This document shows positions 39,701 to 48,540 of a DNA stretch of 64,000 nucleotides, in pieces. Under the pieces are notes generated by a model, which saw only the letters and a list, made by a program, of their open reading frames with translations, was not told the origin of the DNA and did not search any database. This stretch comes from Rhizaria sp. SCN 62-66. Its lineage: Eukaryota > Rhizaria, unplaced. The DNA lies in assembly GCA_001724265.1 (NCBI GenBank), contig MEDY01000037.1:53980-117979 (forward strand), read 5' to 3'. Numbering within the stretch: position 1 is the stretch's first letter; each line of letters opens with the position of its first letter. Position numbers and translations under genes: made by a program.

Positions 39701-42700
39701 GTCGTCATAGACGGGCGCGCCCAGCTCCCAGCCCGCTTCACGCGCGCCCACGCGTTCGGCCGCGGGCAGCGAGTGGTGGCACGTGAGGTCTGTCGCCAGC
39801 TCCCACACCGCGGGCGTCGTCAGGAACAGCCATGTGACCGTGGGCGTCACCGCCACCGCCGCTGAGGGGCCCAGCGCACCCGCGTTCGTCGCTGGCACAA
39901 GCGCCAGCGCGGGCGCCGTGGCCGCGGCCGTTGCCAGCGCCGCCTCGACCTCGTCCTCAGTCGCCAACGCGGCTGCGGAGCTCGGCTCGACAATCTCCAG
40001 CGTGCCAGGGTTCGCGCCAGCGCCGACCATGCTCAGCGTCACGGACGACGACGACGCCGGCGCCGTGGGCGCACCGGAGGGCGGACTCAGCTGCGCGAGC
40101 GCTCTGCTGCCCGCGCTGGCTCCGGACTCACGGCGCATGCGCGCGGAGGGACTGTCGCTGAGCGAGCCCATCGCCGCAACAACGGGCGAGCCGTTGAGGG
40201 TGGAGTCCGCGCGGCTGAGCAGAGAGCGGCGCCGGCCAGCGGGCGACCACAGCGCGGCGTTTTCAGCAGCCGCAGTGACTGCGGCAGCAACAACTGCGGC
40301 TGCAGCAGCGGCGAGACGGCCGCCAAGCGGGAGCGCAAAGCCGACCTGCGTGTGGCCAGCGTAGGGAGTGGGCACGCACGCGCCCAAGTAGAGGTTCATG
40401 CTATCCTGCTTCTCGCGGTCCTGAAACGAGTTCTGGTAGTGGCGCACAAGCGACACGTACAGCTCCTTGGGCTTGGACATGGACTGCTGCGCCTGGGAGC
40501 GGTACAGCACAGGCGCCATCGTGACCGTCTTCTTGCCGTCGCGCTTCATCTGGCGGTGCATCTGCGAGCCACCGTACTGGAGGGCGATGGCGTCGCCGAG
40601 CCGCTCGTAGAGGCCCAGGAACGCGAGCAGCATGTCGCCGCCGTCGTCGGTCGGGTGCAGCGACGTGGCCAGGCCCAGCGCGGCGAGCTGCATGCTCAGT
40701 GCGCACTTGCCGACGCAGAACTGCGACACGTTGGTGCGGTCCAGCGAGTCGATGCAGTTGGAGCGGATGATGCCGCGCTGCACGAAGCCGACGTCGGTGC
40801 GTCCGCCCGCCCGGGCCGCGGCGCGCGCAAGCGTGCCCGCGTCAGGCGTGATGCCCGCCGTGGCCGCGGGCGTGGGCTGCGCGAGCACGGCCGCCGCAGA
40901 GGGGTGCGAGTGGAAGAAGCCAGTGGTGAGCAGCGACCACTGCGAGATGAGCGCCAGCTCGTCCATCACGCTCACGTCGGCCGAGCGCACGACCTGCTTG
41001 TAGTCAAGCCGCAGGTAGCGCAGCGCAAGCGGCGGCGGCAAATTCGCGTTGACGGTCTCGACGGCGTCGGCGAAGAGGTCGCCCAGCACGCCCTCGCGCG
41101 GCCGCCGCTCATTCTGCTTGATCAGGTTCAGCGCCATCACGGGCGCGCCGTAGCGCGCAAAGAGCCCGGAGACGGTGCGGCGCGTGGGCACAGCCACAGG
41201 GTCGACGGAGCGCACCGTGACGTCGGGCTTGGCCACAATCGCGTTGGCTTCCTGCGTCCATAGCAGCGGAATCGACGCGCGCAGCTGCACGTGCGACGTG
41301 AACTGGCCCTCGGTCGGGTGGCCGCCCTCGCGCGTCCACAACACCTGCTCCACCTCGACCTCGTTCGCCGTGTCACCGAGGTCGTTGGAGCCGCGCTTCT
41401 TGTAGCGCGTGCCCGCAAAGCGCGCCGAGCGCCGCGCCACGAGCAGACACGTCACGGTGCGTCCGCGCACGGAGAAAGTGAGCTGCTCGACGAAGCCGTG
41501 CAGAAGAGGCGTGAACCACCGCTGCAGCGCTGCGTCCGCGCGGAAACCGCAGCGGCACGCGCACGACACGCCCGTGTACGTGCAAACGCACGGACACTGG
41601 CCCAGCGCGCAGGGCGAGCCCGCGAGTGGCGCGGGCACGTCGCCGTCGTCGCGCGGCGCGGCCCGCGGCGCCGGCGCGGGTTGGCCGAGGTCGCGCGCGA
41701 CGAGTGCGTCGAGCGCGCGCTCCCACTGCAGCAGGCTCCAGAGCCCGTCGCCGCAGCCGTCCGCGTCGCAGGCGCCGGCACTCTCGCCGTCGCCGGTGCA
41801 GCAGTCTGGCGCGAGCGGCGGGAGCCCCACGAGCGCGCGCGCGGCTTCGAGCGCGTCCGCGCCCGCGGTCGCGACGGCGCGGTCGCCGTGCACCCACGGC
41901 CGCGCGCGCATCGGCCCGCGCGCGTGCGAAGGAGACAGCCGCACGATCGGCGCGGCCGCCGTGCCGGGCGTCGCGAACGCGCCCGCGTCGGCCACCACGC
42001 CGCAGCCCGCACTGCTACTGCGACAGCGCGCGGCAGAGAGAGCGCCGGCCGCGGTAGCAGCGTTGCGCGCGGAGGCCACGCGGTGCGCGGCGCGCAGCAG
42101 GCCCCAGGCGTCAAGGCGCGCGCCGGTGATGCCGCTGCCGGCGACCGCGGCGGCAACGGCGGCGGCGGGCAGCGGCGGCGCGACGCCATAGTCGGAGCCG
42201 CTGCCGTAGCCGAAGGCGCTGGGCGGCAGCGGCGGCAGGTTCGCAGCTGCGCGCGCGGCGGCGTCGTCAGAGTCTGCGGCAAACGACGCCGCGGGCTCAT
42301 TCTCCGCGGCGGCAAGCGTCGCGGGCAGGAAGAGCGCGGACGCCACGCCCAGGTCGTCGATGTGCCGCGACAGCCGCTGCGCCAACGCCCACGCGCGCCG
42401 CGCGCCCGCGCAAGGACACCCGCCCAGCGCGCGCGCAGCGATCGCGTCCGCGGGCCGCGCAGAGTCGCTGTCGTGTGCGGCAGCGCCGCAGCACGCGCCA
42501 CCGGAGCAGTCTTTGCGCGCGCTAGCGCCCGAGTTCGAGCTTTCGCTTTCGTGACCATGAGCGTCCGCGTCTGCCGCAGCAGGAGGCGCGGGCCCCGCGG
42601 GGTGCGGGTAAACCCAGTCTGCGTGCTTATCAGCATTCGTGACATTGGCGTCGGCGGCGTCAGACGGGAGGTGCGCGGCGGCGGCGCGCAGCAGGTGCGC

Positions 42701-42998
42701 GTTCCACACGAATGTCATCTGCGGCCGCATCGCAACGTACGCACACTCCGCACTGGCACTGGCAATAGCGTTGGTAGAAGTGCTGGCGGTGCGCGTGCGC
42801 GCCTGCTGCTCGGTGGAGTGCGCCACGACAGTCTGCAGCGCCTGCGAGAGAGGGTACGTGTAGCTCCAGTATCCCCAGGAGCGCTCCAGGTCCGAGCCCG
42901 CGACGGCCGCTAGACAGCGCGACTCGAGCGCCTGCAGCGCCGCGGGGCGGAACACCGGCGGCGCACGCGGCCGCGCGCTCTCTTCTTCGCCGCCGCTG

Positions 42999-43040
<42 letters not shown>

Positions 43041-44056
43041 GTGTCAGCGGCGGTGGCGGTGGCAGAGGCAGGGGTAGAAGCAGTGGTAGCGGCGCTGCCG
43101 ACCGGGGGCGCGCCAGCGACGGCGGCGGACGCAGTGCCGGGTGGCGTCACAGTGGGGACTCCAGCGTAGCCGCTGGAGGCGTTCGCCAGCTTGGGCGAGG
43201 AGTTCGCAGCGGACGCCGGAGTCGCAGTCATTGCCGCTGTCGCCGCCGGCGTTGCTCCCGAGGCGGCCACCGCGGCCGCAGGCGCGGTTGTGGCGGGGAC
43301 GGGCACGTGCAGGGGCGCGAGCGCAGGCGGCGGCGGCGCGAGGAGCTGGTCCGTCACGGCCGCGGGGCTCCACAGCTCGACGAAGGCTGTTTGCGAGGCG
43401 CGCCACAGCTCATGCTGGCCGCCGACCATCGCCACGGCGCGCCCCGCGGTCACGATGTGCAGGTAGTAGCCGTAGTAGAAGCGCACAAAACCCAGCAGCG
43501 CAACACCCTCGGCCGCCAGCGTCGCCCCGCCGCGCGCGCGCCGCCAGACTTGCAGCAGCGCCTCGGCCTCGGCTGCGGAGTAAACTGCGGGGTCTTGAGT
43601 GAGGGGCAGCGCGTCGAGCCGCGCGGGGAAGCGCCCCACGCGCAGCACGCGGTGTGCCGTGCGTGCGGCGTTAGCGCCGACGATGTAGACCGTCGCCTCG
43701 GTCGTGTACACGCTGAAGCGCACCAGCGGGTCCGTCGCCGCGCCCGGCGCGGGGAACGGCGGCAGCAGATAGCCCTCAGTCGGCTGCGTCAGGCGCTGCA
43801 GCGGGGAGAAGAACGAGGGCTTCGGCTCAAACACCGAGGATCGCGACGCCGTGGTGCGGTCCAGGAAGCGCTGCAGCGCGGGAGTCGTCGCCGCCGCGGT
43901 CGCTGGCGAGGCCGAGGCGGCCGACGCGGTCGGCGTCGCCGCGGGCATTGGCCCGCGGGCGAGGCTCTCCGGCGCGGCGACATGCGCCTCAGAGCTTTGA
44001 GACACAGCAGAGTGCAGGCGTGCCGGAGACGGCAGGCTGTTTAGTGACGCCTGCAT
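27791..44056 (-). CDS. FIG4: Giant FIG4-like Sac-domain phosphoinositide phosphatase, single exon
   Basis: Probable PI(3,5)P2 5-phosphatase of endolysosomal membranes; in other eukaryotes Fig4 works with the PIKfyve/Fab1 kinase and Vac14. From the Met at 44056 the frame gives 5421 residues to TAG 27791. The Fig4 N-terminal lobe is near residues 109-225 (FSVYTTEATVYIVGAN, LLGFVRFYYGYYLHIV, VAMVGGQHELW). A long Ala-rich insert follows. The catalytic Sac core is about 855-1235 with the CX5R loop CIDSLDRTN (Cys1101, Arg1107), FCVGKCALSMQL, LQYGGSQMHRQMK and QDSMNLYLGA. The Fig4-typical WELATDLTCHH lies near 1420. Fig4 proteins are about 900 residues; here some 4000 low-complexity residues follow with no domain I recognise. 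An in-frame Met at 44353 adds 99 residues encoded by AT-richer, leader-like sequence, so I prefer 44056. No intron is visible. The frame reopens after the TAG. Confidence 0.88.
42985..43045. repeat. (CAG)n/(CTG)n trinucleotide tract in the FIG4-like gene
   Basis: Near-perfect CAG repeat on the plus strand, read as GCT/GCA poly-Ala in the minus-strand frame. It lies in the insert between the two lobes of the Sac domain and is likely length-variable. Confidence 0.8.
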
Positions 44057-44689
44057 GTGGTAAGCAGGCTTAAGCCTTCGAGTAGACCTCGGATGGATGC
44101 GTCCGGCACGTTTAGGGAGAGGTCCTCGTGGGCGACGTCTGCTTTTGGAGAGATCCCGATATGAAGTCCTATACTGCAGAGATACAAAAGTAGAGGTAGT
44201 ATAGTGTAATAAACTGAATAAAACCCCCGCATGCGGTGAGTATATGCTGTTAACGGACACTGCGACGCATGATATCCTTCCCGAAGTTGGCCTCCGAGAC
44301 GTGCCCTGGCCCGCCACAAAATCTTGGCCTGACAGCGAGGCTGACTGTGTCAACTCTTCTAAGTCATAGCTCTCAGCATTCTGGCCGTCGTTAGATCTAA
44401 GACCTTGTCTGATAGTATTTAACTATTGTGAATTATATAATACTATATTCATGTACGCAAATCTTCTTAATGTCATCCTGTGCACTCAGGTTTCTCACAT
44501 CTCGTTTTCTGCCGTCATCATTATTGTGCTTGGCTCCTTCTTTTCGCTTATCCACGAAGGCAGGTGGACGTTCCGCAGCACAGCGTTACTACGGGCTTGA
44601 GTTACCCCGTTTAGCATTTGTGCCCGGGCGTTTTATCCCAGCTTCTGCGTGTCTTTTGGCCTCCGCGTTCTTTATCGCGCGCCAACCAC
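44057..44689. promoter_or_regulatory. Divergent spacer between FIG4-like and aspartic protease genes
   Basis: About 630 bases, AT-rich in the middle (around 44150-44460, with TATATAATAC-like sequence near 44434). It holds the two divergent promoters and leaders. Open frames extend into it from both genes (Met at 44353 and Met at 44618), but composition suggests leader sequence. No other gene is seen. Confidence 0.5.
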
Positions 44690-46834
44690 ATGTCTCCTTC
44701 TCCCTCGCGCTCCGCCCCCGCGGCGCGCAGCCAGAGGGCTTTCCTGCGTCTGACGCGGCTCCTCGTCTTCGTGGCGGCGTCGTTGCTTGTAGCATCACTC
44801 GCGGCCGCTGACCCGTTCTCTCTCGATGTTGCTGCGGGCACCGCGTCGTTCCTGGAGTTGGAGACTTCAGCAGCGGTTTCCTCCTCTGTCGCTGCTTCCG
44901 CATCCGCATCTGTCTCTGGCTCTGTGTCTGAGATCGACGTTGACGCCGCGATCCGCTCCATTACGGGCGAGATTGACGCCGCGAACGCGCACGCCGCCGC
45001 GCGCGCGCGCCCCGGCTTCTCGCTGCCCGCCCTGCGCGCCGCGCCAGGGTCTTCGTTATCCTCTGGCGGCGGCGGGGGAGCTGGGGGCAGCGACGCGCAC
45101 CGGCGCGACGTGCTCGAGGGCCGCATTGCAGCGCAGCTCCAACTCCAGCAACAGCAGCAGCTGCAAGAGCAGCAGCAAGAGCAACAACAGCAGTCTGGCG
45201 AGCAGTCCAACCCGAACAACAACAACAACAACGGCAGTAATGGCAGTCGCAGTGAGAGCGAAGACTCGTTCGAGGACGCGCATGTGGTCGCGCTGGCGCT
45301 ATACAACCACCGCGACACGCAGTACATGGGGCGCATTGGCGTCGGCTCCCCGCCGCAGTACTTCTGGGTCATCTTTGACACGGGTTCCTCGAACCTGTGG
45401 GTGTCGTCCGCGCAATGCCGCAGCCCCGGGTGCCTGCAAAAGCCGCTGTACGACAACACGGCGTCGTCGACGGCCGTGCCGCTGGGCTTCGACATTCAGG
45501 TCCGCTTCGGCACGGGGCTCATCAAGGGCTTCCTGGTGCGCGACAAGTTCACTCTGGGCCCGCTCCAGGTCTCGGGGCAGACCTTCGCAGAGATCACCGA
45601 AGAAGTCGGCCGCGTCTTCCACTCGGCGCGCTTCTCGGGCATCCTCGGCCTCGGCTTCCCGTCGCCGGGTTCCGAGCACGCCATCACGCCCGTGTTCGAC
45701 AACATCGTCGCGCAGCAGCTGCTCTCAGTCGACCTCTTCTCCTTCTACCTCACTGCCTACCCACGCCAGGAGTCGGCGCTCTTCTTCGGGCCCCCGCACC
45801 CTGGCTGCTTCCGCGGCGAGCTCGTCTGGCTCCCCGTGCCGGCCCCGCACCTCTACTGGCAGGTCCCCGTCACGGCCGTCTCGCTCGTCTTCCGCGCCGG
45901 CCAGCCCGGCGCCCCGCCCGCCGTCGCCGCGGGCGCCGCCGCCGCCGCGGGCGCATTCAACTCCGACATCGACTCGCCCGACTCCTCCCAGGACCCCACC
46001 GGCTCTGGCTCTGGCGCTGGACTGAATAGCGAGTACGCGTCGGTGCGCAACATGGGCACGTGCACGGTGTCTGGCGGCGGACGCTGCCACGGGGTCGTCG
46101 ACACGGGCACGAGTCTCATCACGGGGCCCGCCGCAGTGGTCAAACACCTGCTGGCGTCGATCGCGCTGGCGGACCACGCCTGCGACGACCTCTCGGCGCT
46201 GCCCGACGTCGTCTTCTCGCTCGCCGGCCGCGACTTTCCGCTCTCTCCGCGCGACTATGTCGTGCTGGTGCGCGACGCGCTGACGGACGCGGTCGTCTCG
46301 TGCAAGATTGGCATCGTCCCGCTCGACGTGCCGGCGCCGCGCGGCCCGCTCTGGATCCTCGGAGACGTCTTCCTGCGCCGCTACTACGCAGTCTTCGACC
46401 GCAAGAACGCTAAGGTTGCGCTCGCGGAGGCCGCGCCCTCCTGCGCCTCCGTCGCCGCCGCGGCCGCCGCAGCCAATGGCTCTGGAGCTGGCAGTGCGGC
46501 GTCGTCCTCTGCGTCGGCTGCGGCGTTTGTGGAGCTCGGGCTCGAGTTCTCGGCCAGTGACTCGCCCACGGTCCCCTTCGGCGTCTCGCGGCCCTCCGAC
46601 GCGCCCTCTAACGCGCCCAGCGCCGGTGCGCGTCGGTTGTTTTCCCTCGCAGATAGCGGTGCGGCGATGAGCGCGGTGGACGCGCCTCTGCTCGAGGGCG
46701 CCGTGGACCCCTCCGACGAGCGGCTCTTCCGCCTCGGCGCGGCCTTCGCGGGGGACCTGCGCGCGCAGCGTCTGCGCGACGCCGACGAAGCGGCGGCTGC
46801 GGCCGCGACCGTGGGCGGCGACGTCAGCGGTTGA
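44690..46834 (+). CDS. Pepsin-family (A1) aspartic protease with signal peptide
   Basis: Secreted or endolysosomal endopeptidase of 714 residues from the Met at 44690. An upstream Met at 44618 would bury the signal peptide, so it is disfavoured. The N-terminus has a basic region followed by a hydrophobic segment (RLLVFVAASLLVASLAAA). Next comes a disordered propeptide-like stretch with poly-Gln and poly-Asn tracts. The catalytic fold has both active-site motifs: FDTGSSNLWVSS (Asp230) and VVDTGTSL (Asp471). The flap region, GILGLGFPSP, and the C-terminal WILGDVFLRRYYAVFD are also present. Cysteine pairs in both lobes resemble pepsin. The family is usually 330-400 residues; the surplus is the N-terminal linker, an Ala/Ser-rich insert in the C-lobe before the second Asp, and a disordered tail of about 140 residues after the fold with no evident membrane anchor. 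It is a single exon and stops with TGA. Confidence 0.93.
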   Translation: MSPSPSRSAPAARSQRAFLRLTRLLVFVAASLLVASLAAADPFSLDVAAGTASFLELETSAAVSSSVAASASASVSGSVSEIDVDAAIRSITGEIDAANAHAAARARPGFSLPALRAAPGSSLSSGGGGGAGGSDAHRRDVLEGRIAAQLQLQQQQQLQEQQQEQQQQSGEQSNPNNNNNNGSNGSRSESEDSFEDAHVVALALYNHRDTQYMGRIGVGSPPQYFWVIFDTGSSNLWVSSAQCRSPGCLQKPLYDNTASSTAVPLGFDIQVRFGTGLIKGFLVRDKFTLGPLQVSGQTFAEITEEVGRVFHSARFSGILGLGFPSPGSEHAITPVFDNIVAQQLLSVDLFSFYLTAYPRQESALFFGPPHPGCFRGELVWLPVPAPHLYWQVPVTAVSLVFRAGQPGAPPAVAAGAAAAAGAFNSDIDSPDSSQDPTGSGSGAGLNSEYASVRNMGTCTVSGGGRCHGVVDTGTSLITGPAAVVKHLLASIALADHACDDLSALPDVVFSLAGRDFPLSPRDYVVLVRDALTDAVVSCKIGIVPLDVPAPRGPLWILGDVFLRRYYAVFDRKNAKVALAEAAPSCASVAAAAAAANGSGAGSAASSSASAAAFVELGLEFSASDSPTVPFGVSRPSDAPSNAPSAGARRLFSLADSGAAMSAVDAPLLEGAVDPSDERLFRLGAAFAGDLRAQRLRDADEAAAAAATVGGDVSG
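45138..45232 (+). repeat. Poly-Gln and poly-Asn coding microsatellites in the aspartic protease
   Basis: CAG/CAA-rich tract (about 45138-45195) followed by an (AAC)n tract (about 45214-45232), encoding Gln-rich then Asn-rich linker between the signal peptide and catalytic domain. Confidence 0.8.
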
Positions 46835-47296
46835 GTGAGAAAGCTGGATGCAAGCAAATGGGAATTGATGTGCATGTGGGAGCACAACACAGGACGGGGC
46901 TATATAGTGTGACTGTGACGAGTTATATAATGCGAGTGAATGTGGAGTCGCAGTATCTCAAGTTGGGCCGATAAGTGAACTGGCCAATCCAAATTTTGAC
47001 TATTTGTGAGTGAGTACCGATTGTGTACAGAAGCAATACAAAAGTATTTAAAGATTTAATGACAGCAGATAAGAGTACATTGAGATTGGAGAATGACAAA
47101 ACTAAACTATGTAACAGTGTATTCCTCTTATGAACAACAAGCCACATATCGGTGGTGATCCACAACAGGTGCTTAACGCATTGGCCCTCTGGCCTCCAGT
47201 GCAAACAGTCCATGCACTCTCGCACGCTGATAGCACCCAGTTGTACTCCATAAACGTGTCGTCTTTGTTTCTGTTTCTACGCTCCTGCCGCGTTTC
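46835..47296. other. AT-rich convergent spacer between aspartic protease and PHD gene
   Basis: About 460 bases holding the two 3' ends. No AATAAA on either strand stood out, and I see no gene or repeat in it. Confidence 0.5.
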
Positions 47297-48051
47297 TCAG
47301 AGCTTCTTCTTGGCCTTTGAGAGCCAGCGCTTGGAGTGCTCCTCGCAGAGCGCGTGGATCACGTCCGCGCCGCGGTTGTTGGTCTTGTACTCGAGGTAGA
47401 TGTCGTGCTCCATGCCGCACGAGATGTGAAACGTCTTGCCGCAGCCCGAGTTGGAGCACACCATGCACGCGCCACAGGTCTTGCCGCAGAAGGTGCACGC
47501 CAGGTTCCAGCGGTGCGCAGGGATCTGCAGGTAGTCGATCGGGTCGCGCCCGTCGGGCTGACGGAAAAACACCTCGGGAATCCACATCGCGCACGAGAGG
47601 TGGGCCCACTTCCAGTCCGTGGTGCGCTTCATCGCGCCCGTCGTCGAGGGGCACAGCGCACACGACGCGCCAGAGCAGCCCGCGGCGCACTTGTCACACA
47701 GCCACTCGTTCTCGGGGATCTTGACCACTGCGCAGAGCAGAGATCGGAGGTCGAACGAAGACAAAAAGAATGAATGCAGAGCAAAAAATTAGCGAACGAA
47801 GTCAAGAAGGGTACGAGAGATGACTTAGGCAGGATGGGAAGGGAAGGGGACGTACACAGAGGATTGCCGTAGCATTCGCGATGCACGCAGGCGTTGCAGC
47901 CGTCGCAGATGATCAGGGGGTTGTGCTCATCGGACTCATCGGAGCGGCACACAGAGCAAATCCACTCTTCGTCGGCCACTCCCATGGTCATGCCGTCCGT
48001 CTCCTCGTCGGCAGGCGGCGGCGGCGCGGGGACGTTCTCCTCGGAAGACAT
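47297..48051 (-). CDS. PHD plus extended-PHD (JADE/BRPF/AF10-type) chromatin reader, two exons
   Basis: Small nuclear protein of 208 residues predicted to read histone H3 tails. Exon 1 is 48051-47856 and exon 2 is 47727-47297 (TGA), joined at phase 1 across a 128-base intron. The first PHD finger is complete: C32/C35, C49/C52, H57/C60 and C76/C79, giving a C4HC3 set in WICSVC, IICDGCNACVHRECYG and EWLCDKC. A zinc-knuckle and extended PHD follow (CALCPSTTGAMKRT, WAHLSCAMWIPEVFF, IPAHRWNLACTFCG, CMVCSNSGCGKTFHISC, ending LCEEHSKRW). The order PHD-knuckle-ePHD and the phrase IPAxRWxLxC fit JADE/BRPF-type proteins. Those proteins have hundreds of extra residues that scaffold MYST acetyltransferases; here nothing else is present. 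The splice junction is needed to complete the first finger, which supports it. Confidence 0.9.
47728..47855 (-). other. Intron of the PHD/ePHD gene
   Basis: 128 bases on the minus strand, donor GTACGT, pyrimidine-rich 3' end and acceptor CTGCGCAG, phase 1. Splicing joins ECYGNPL to VKIPENEWLC and completes the C4HC3 finger. Confidence 0.9.
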
Positions 48052-48540
48052 CCTTTGCAGGCAAGAGGGGGGAAAGGGCGATGAAAAAGTGGCGCATTCG
48101 AAACAAATAAACATGGTTGAGCGGTGCTATAATAAGATGGAAGAATAGAGCGAGATTTATATTTAGAACAAATATCGGCTTTATTATATGACGACGGAGA
48201 GTTTCAGTATTATCGCTCAAAGTTTTCCGCTTTTCGGCGCCAAAAGACTAAAAGGATTACTTCGACCGCTGGCAACCCAACGGCCACACGCTCGCCTTTG
48301 AATGTGGACCTTCTTATCCCCTGCCTGTGTGCATCATTCTGATCGTCTATGGAGATATAAAGGATATTTATATAATTAAACTTGACGTTCTATAAAATTT
48401 TACGAGTAAATATTTCACTGTTGTGCAGACTGGAGTAGTATACGCACCATTAAAATATTTGGTCTAACCTGTTGCTGTTTAACACAACGTTCTTGTATTT
48501 TTTCTCCCTTGCCTTGCTTGTTTTGTCCCTCTTAGTTCCC
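48052..48540. promoter_or_regulatory. Divergent promoter spacer between PHD and Tubby-like genes
   Basis: About 490 AT-rich bases. TATA-like sequence (ATATAAAGGATATTTATATA) sits near 48354-48373. A GC-rich near-palindrome TTTTCGGCGCCAAAA at 48231-48245 contains GGCGCCAAA, the E2F-type consensus on one strand. Function is inferred from position only. Confidence 0.4.
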
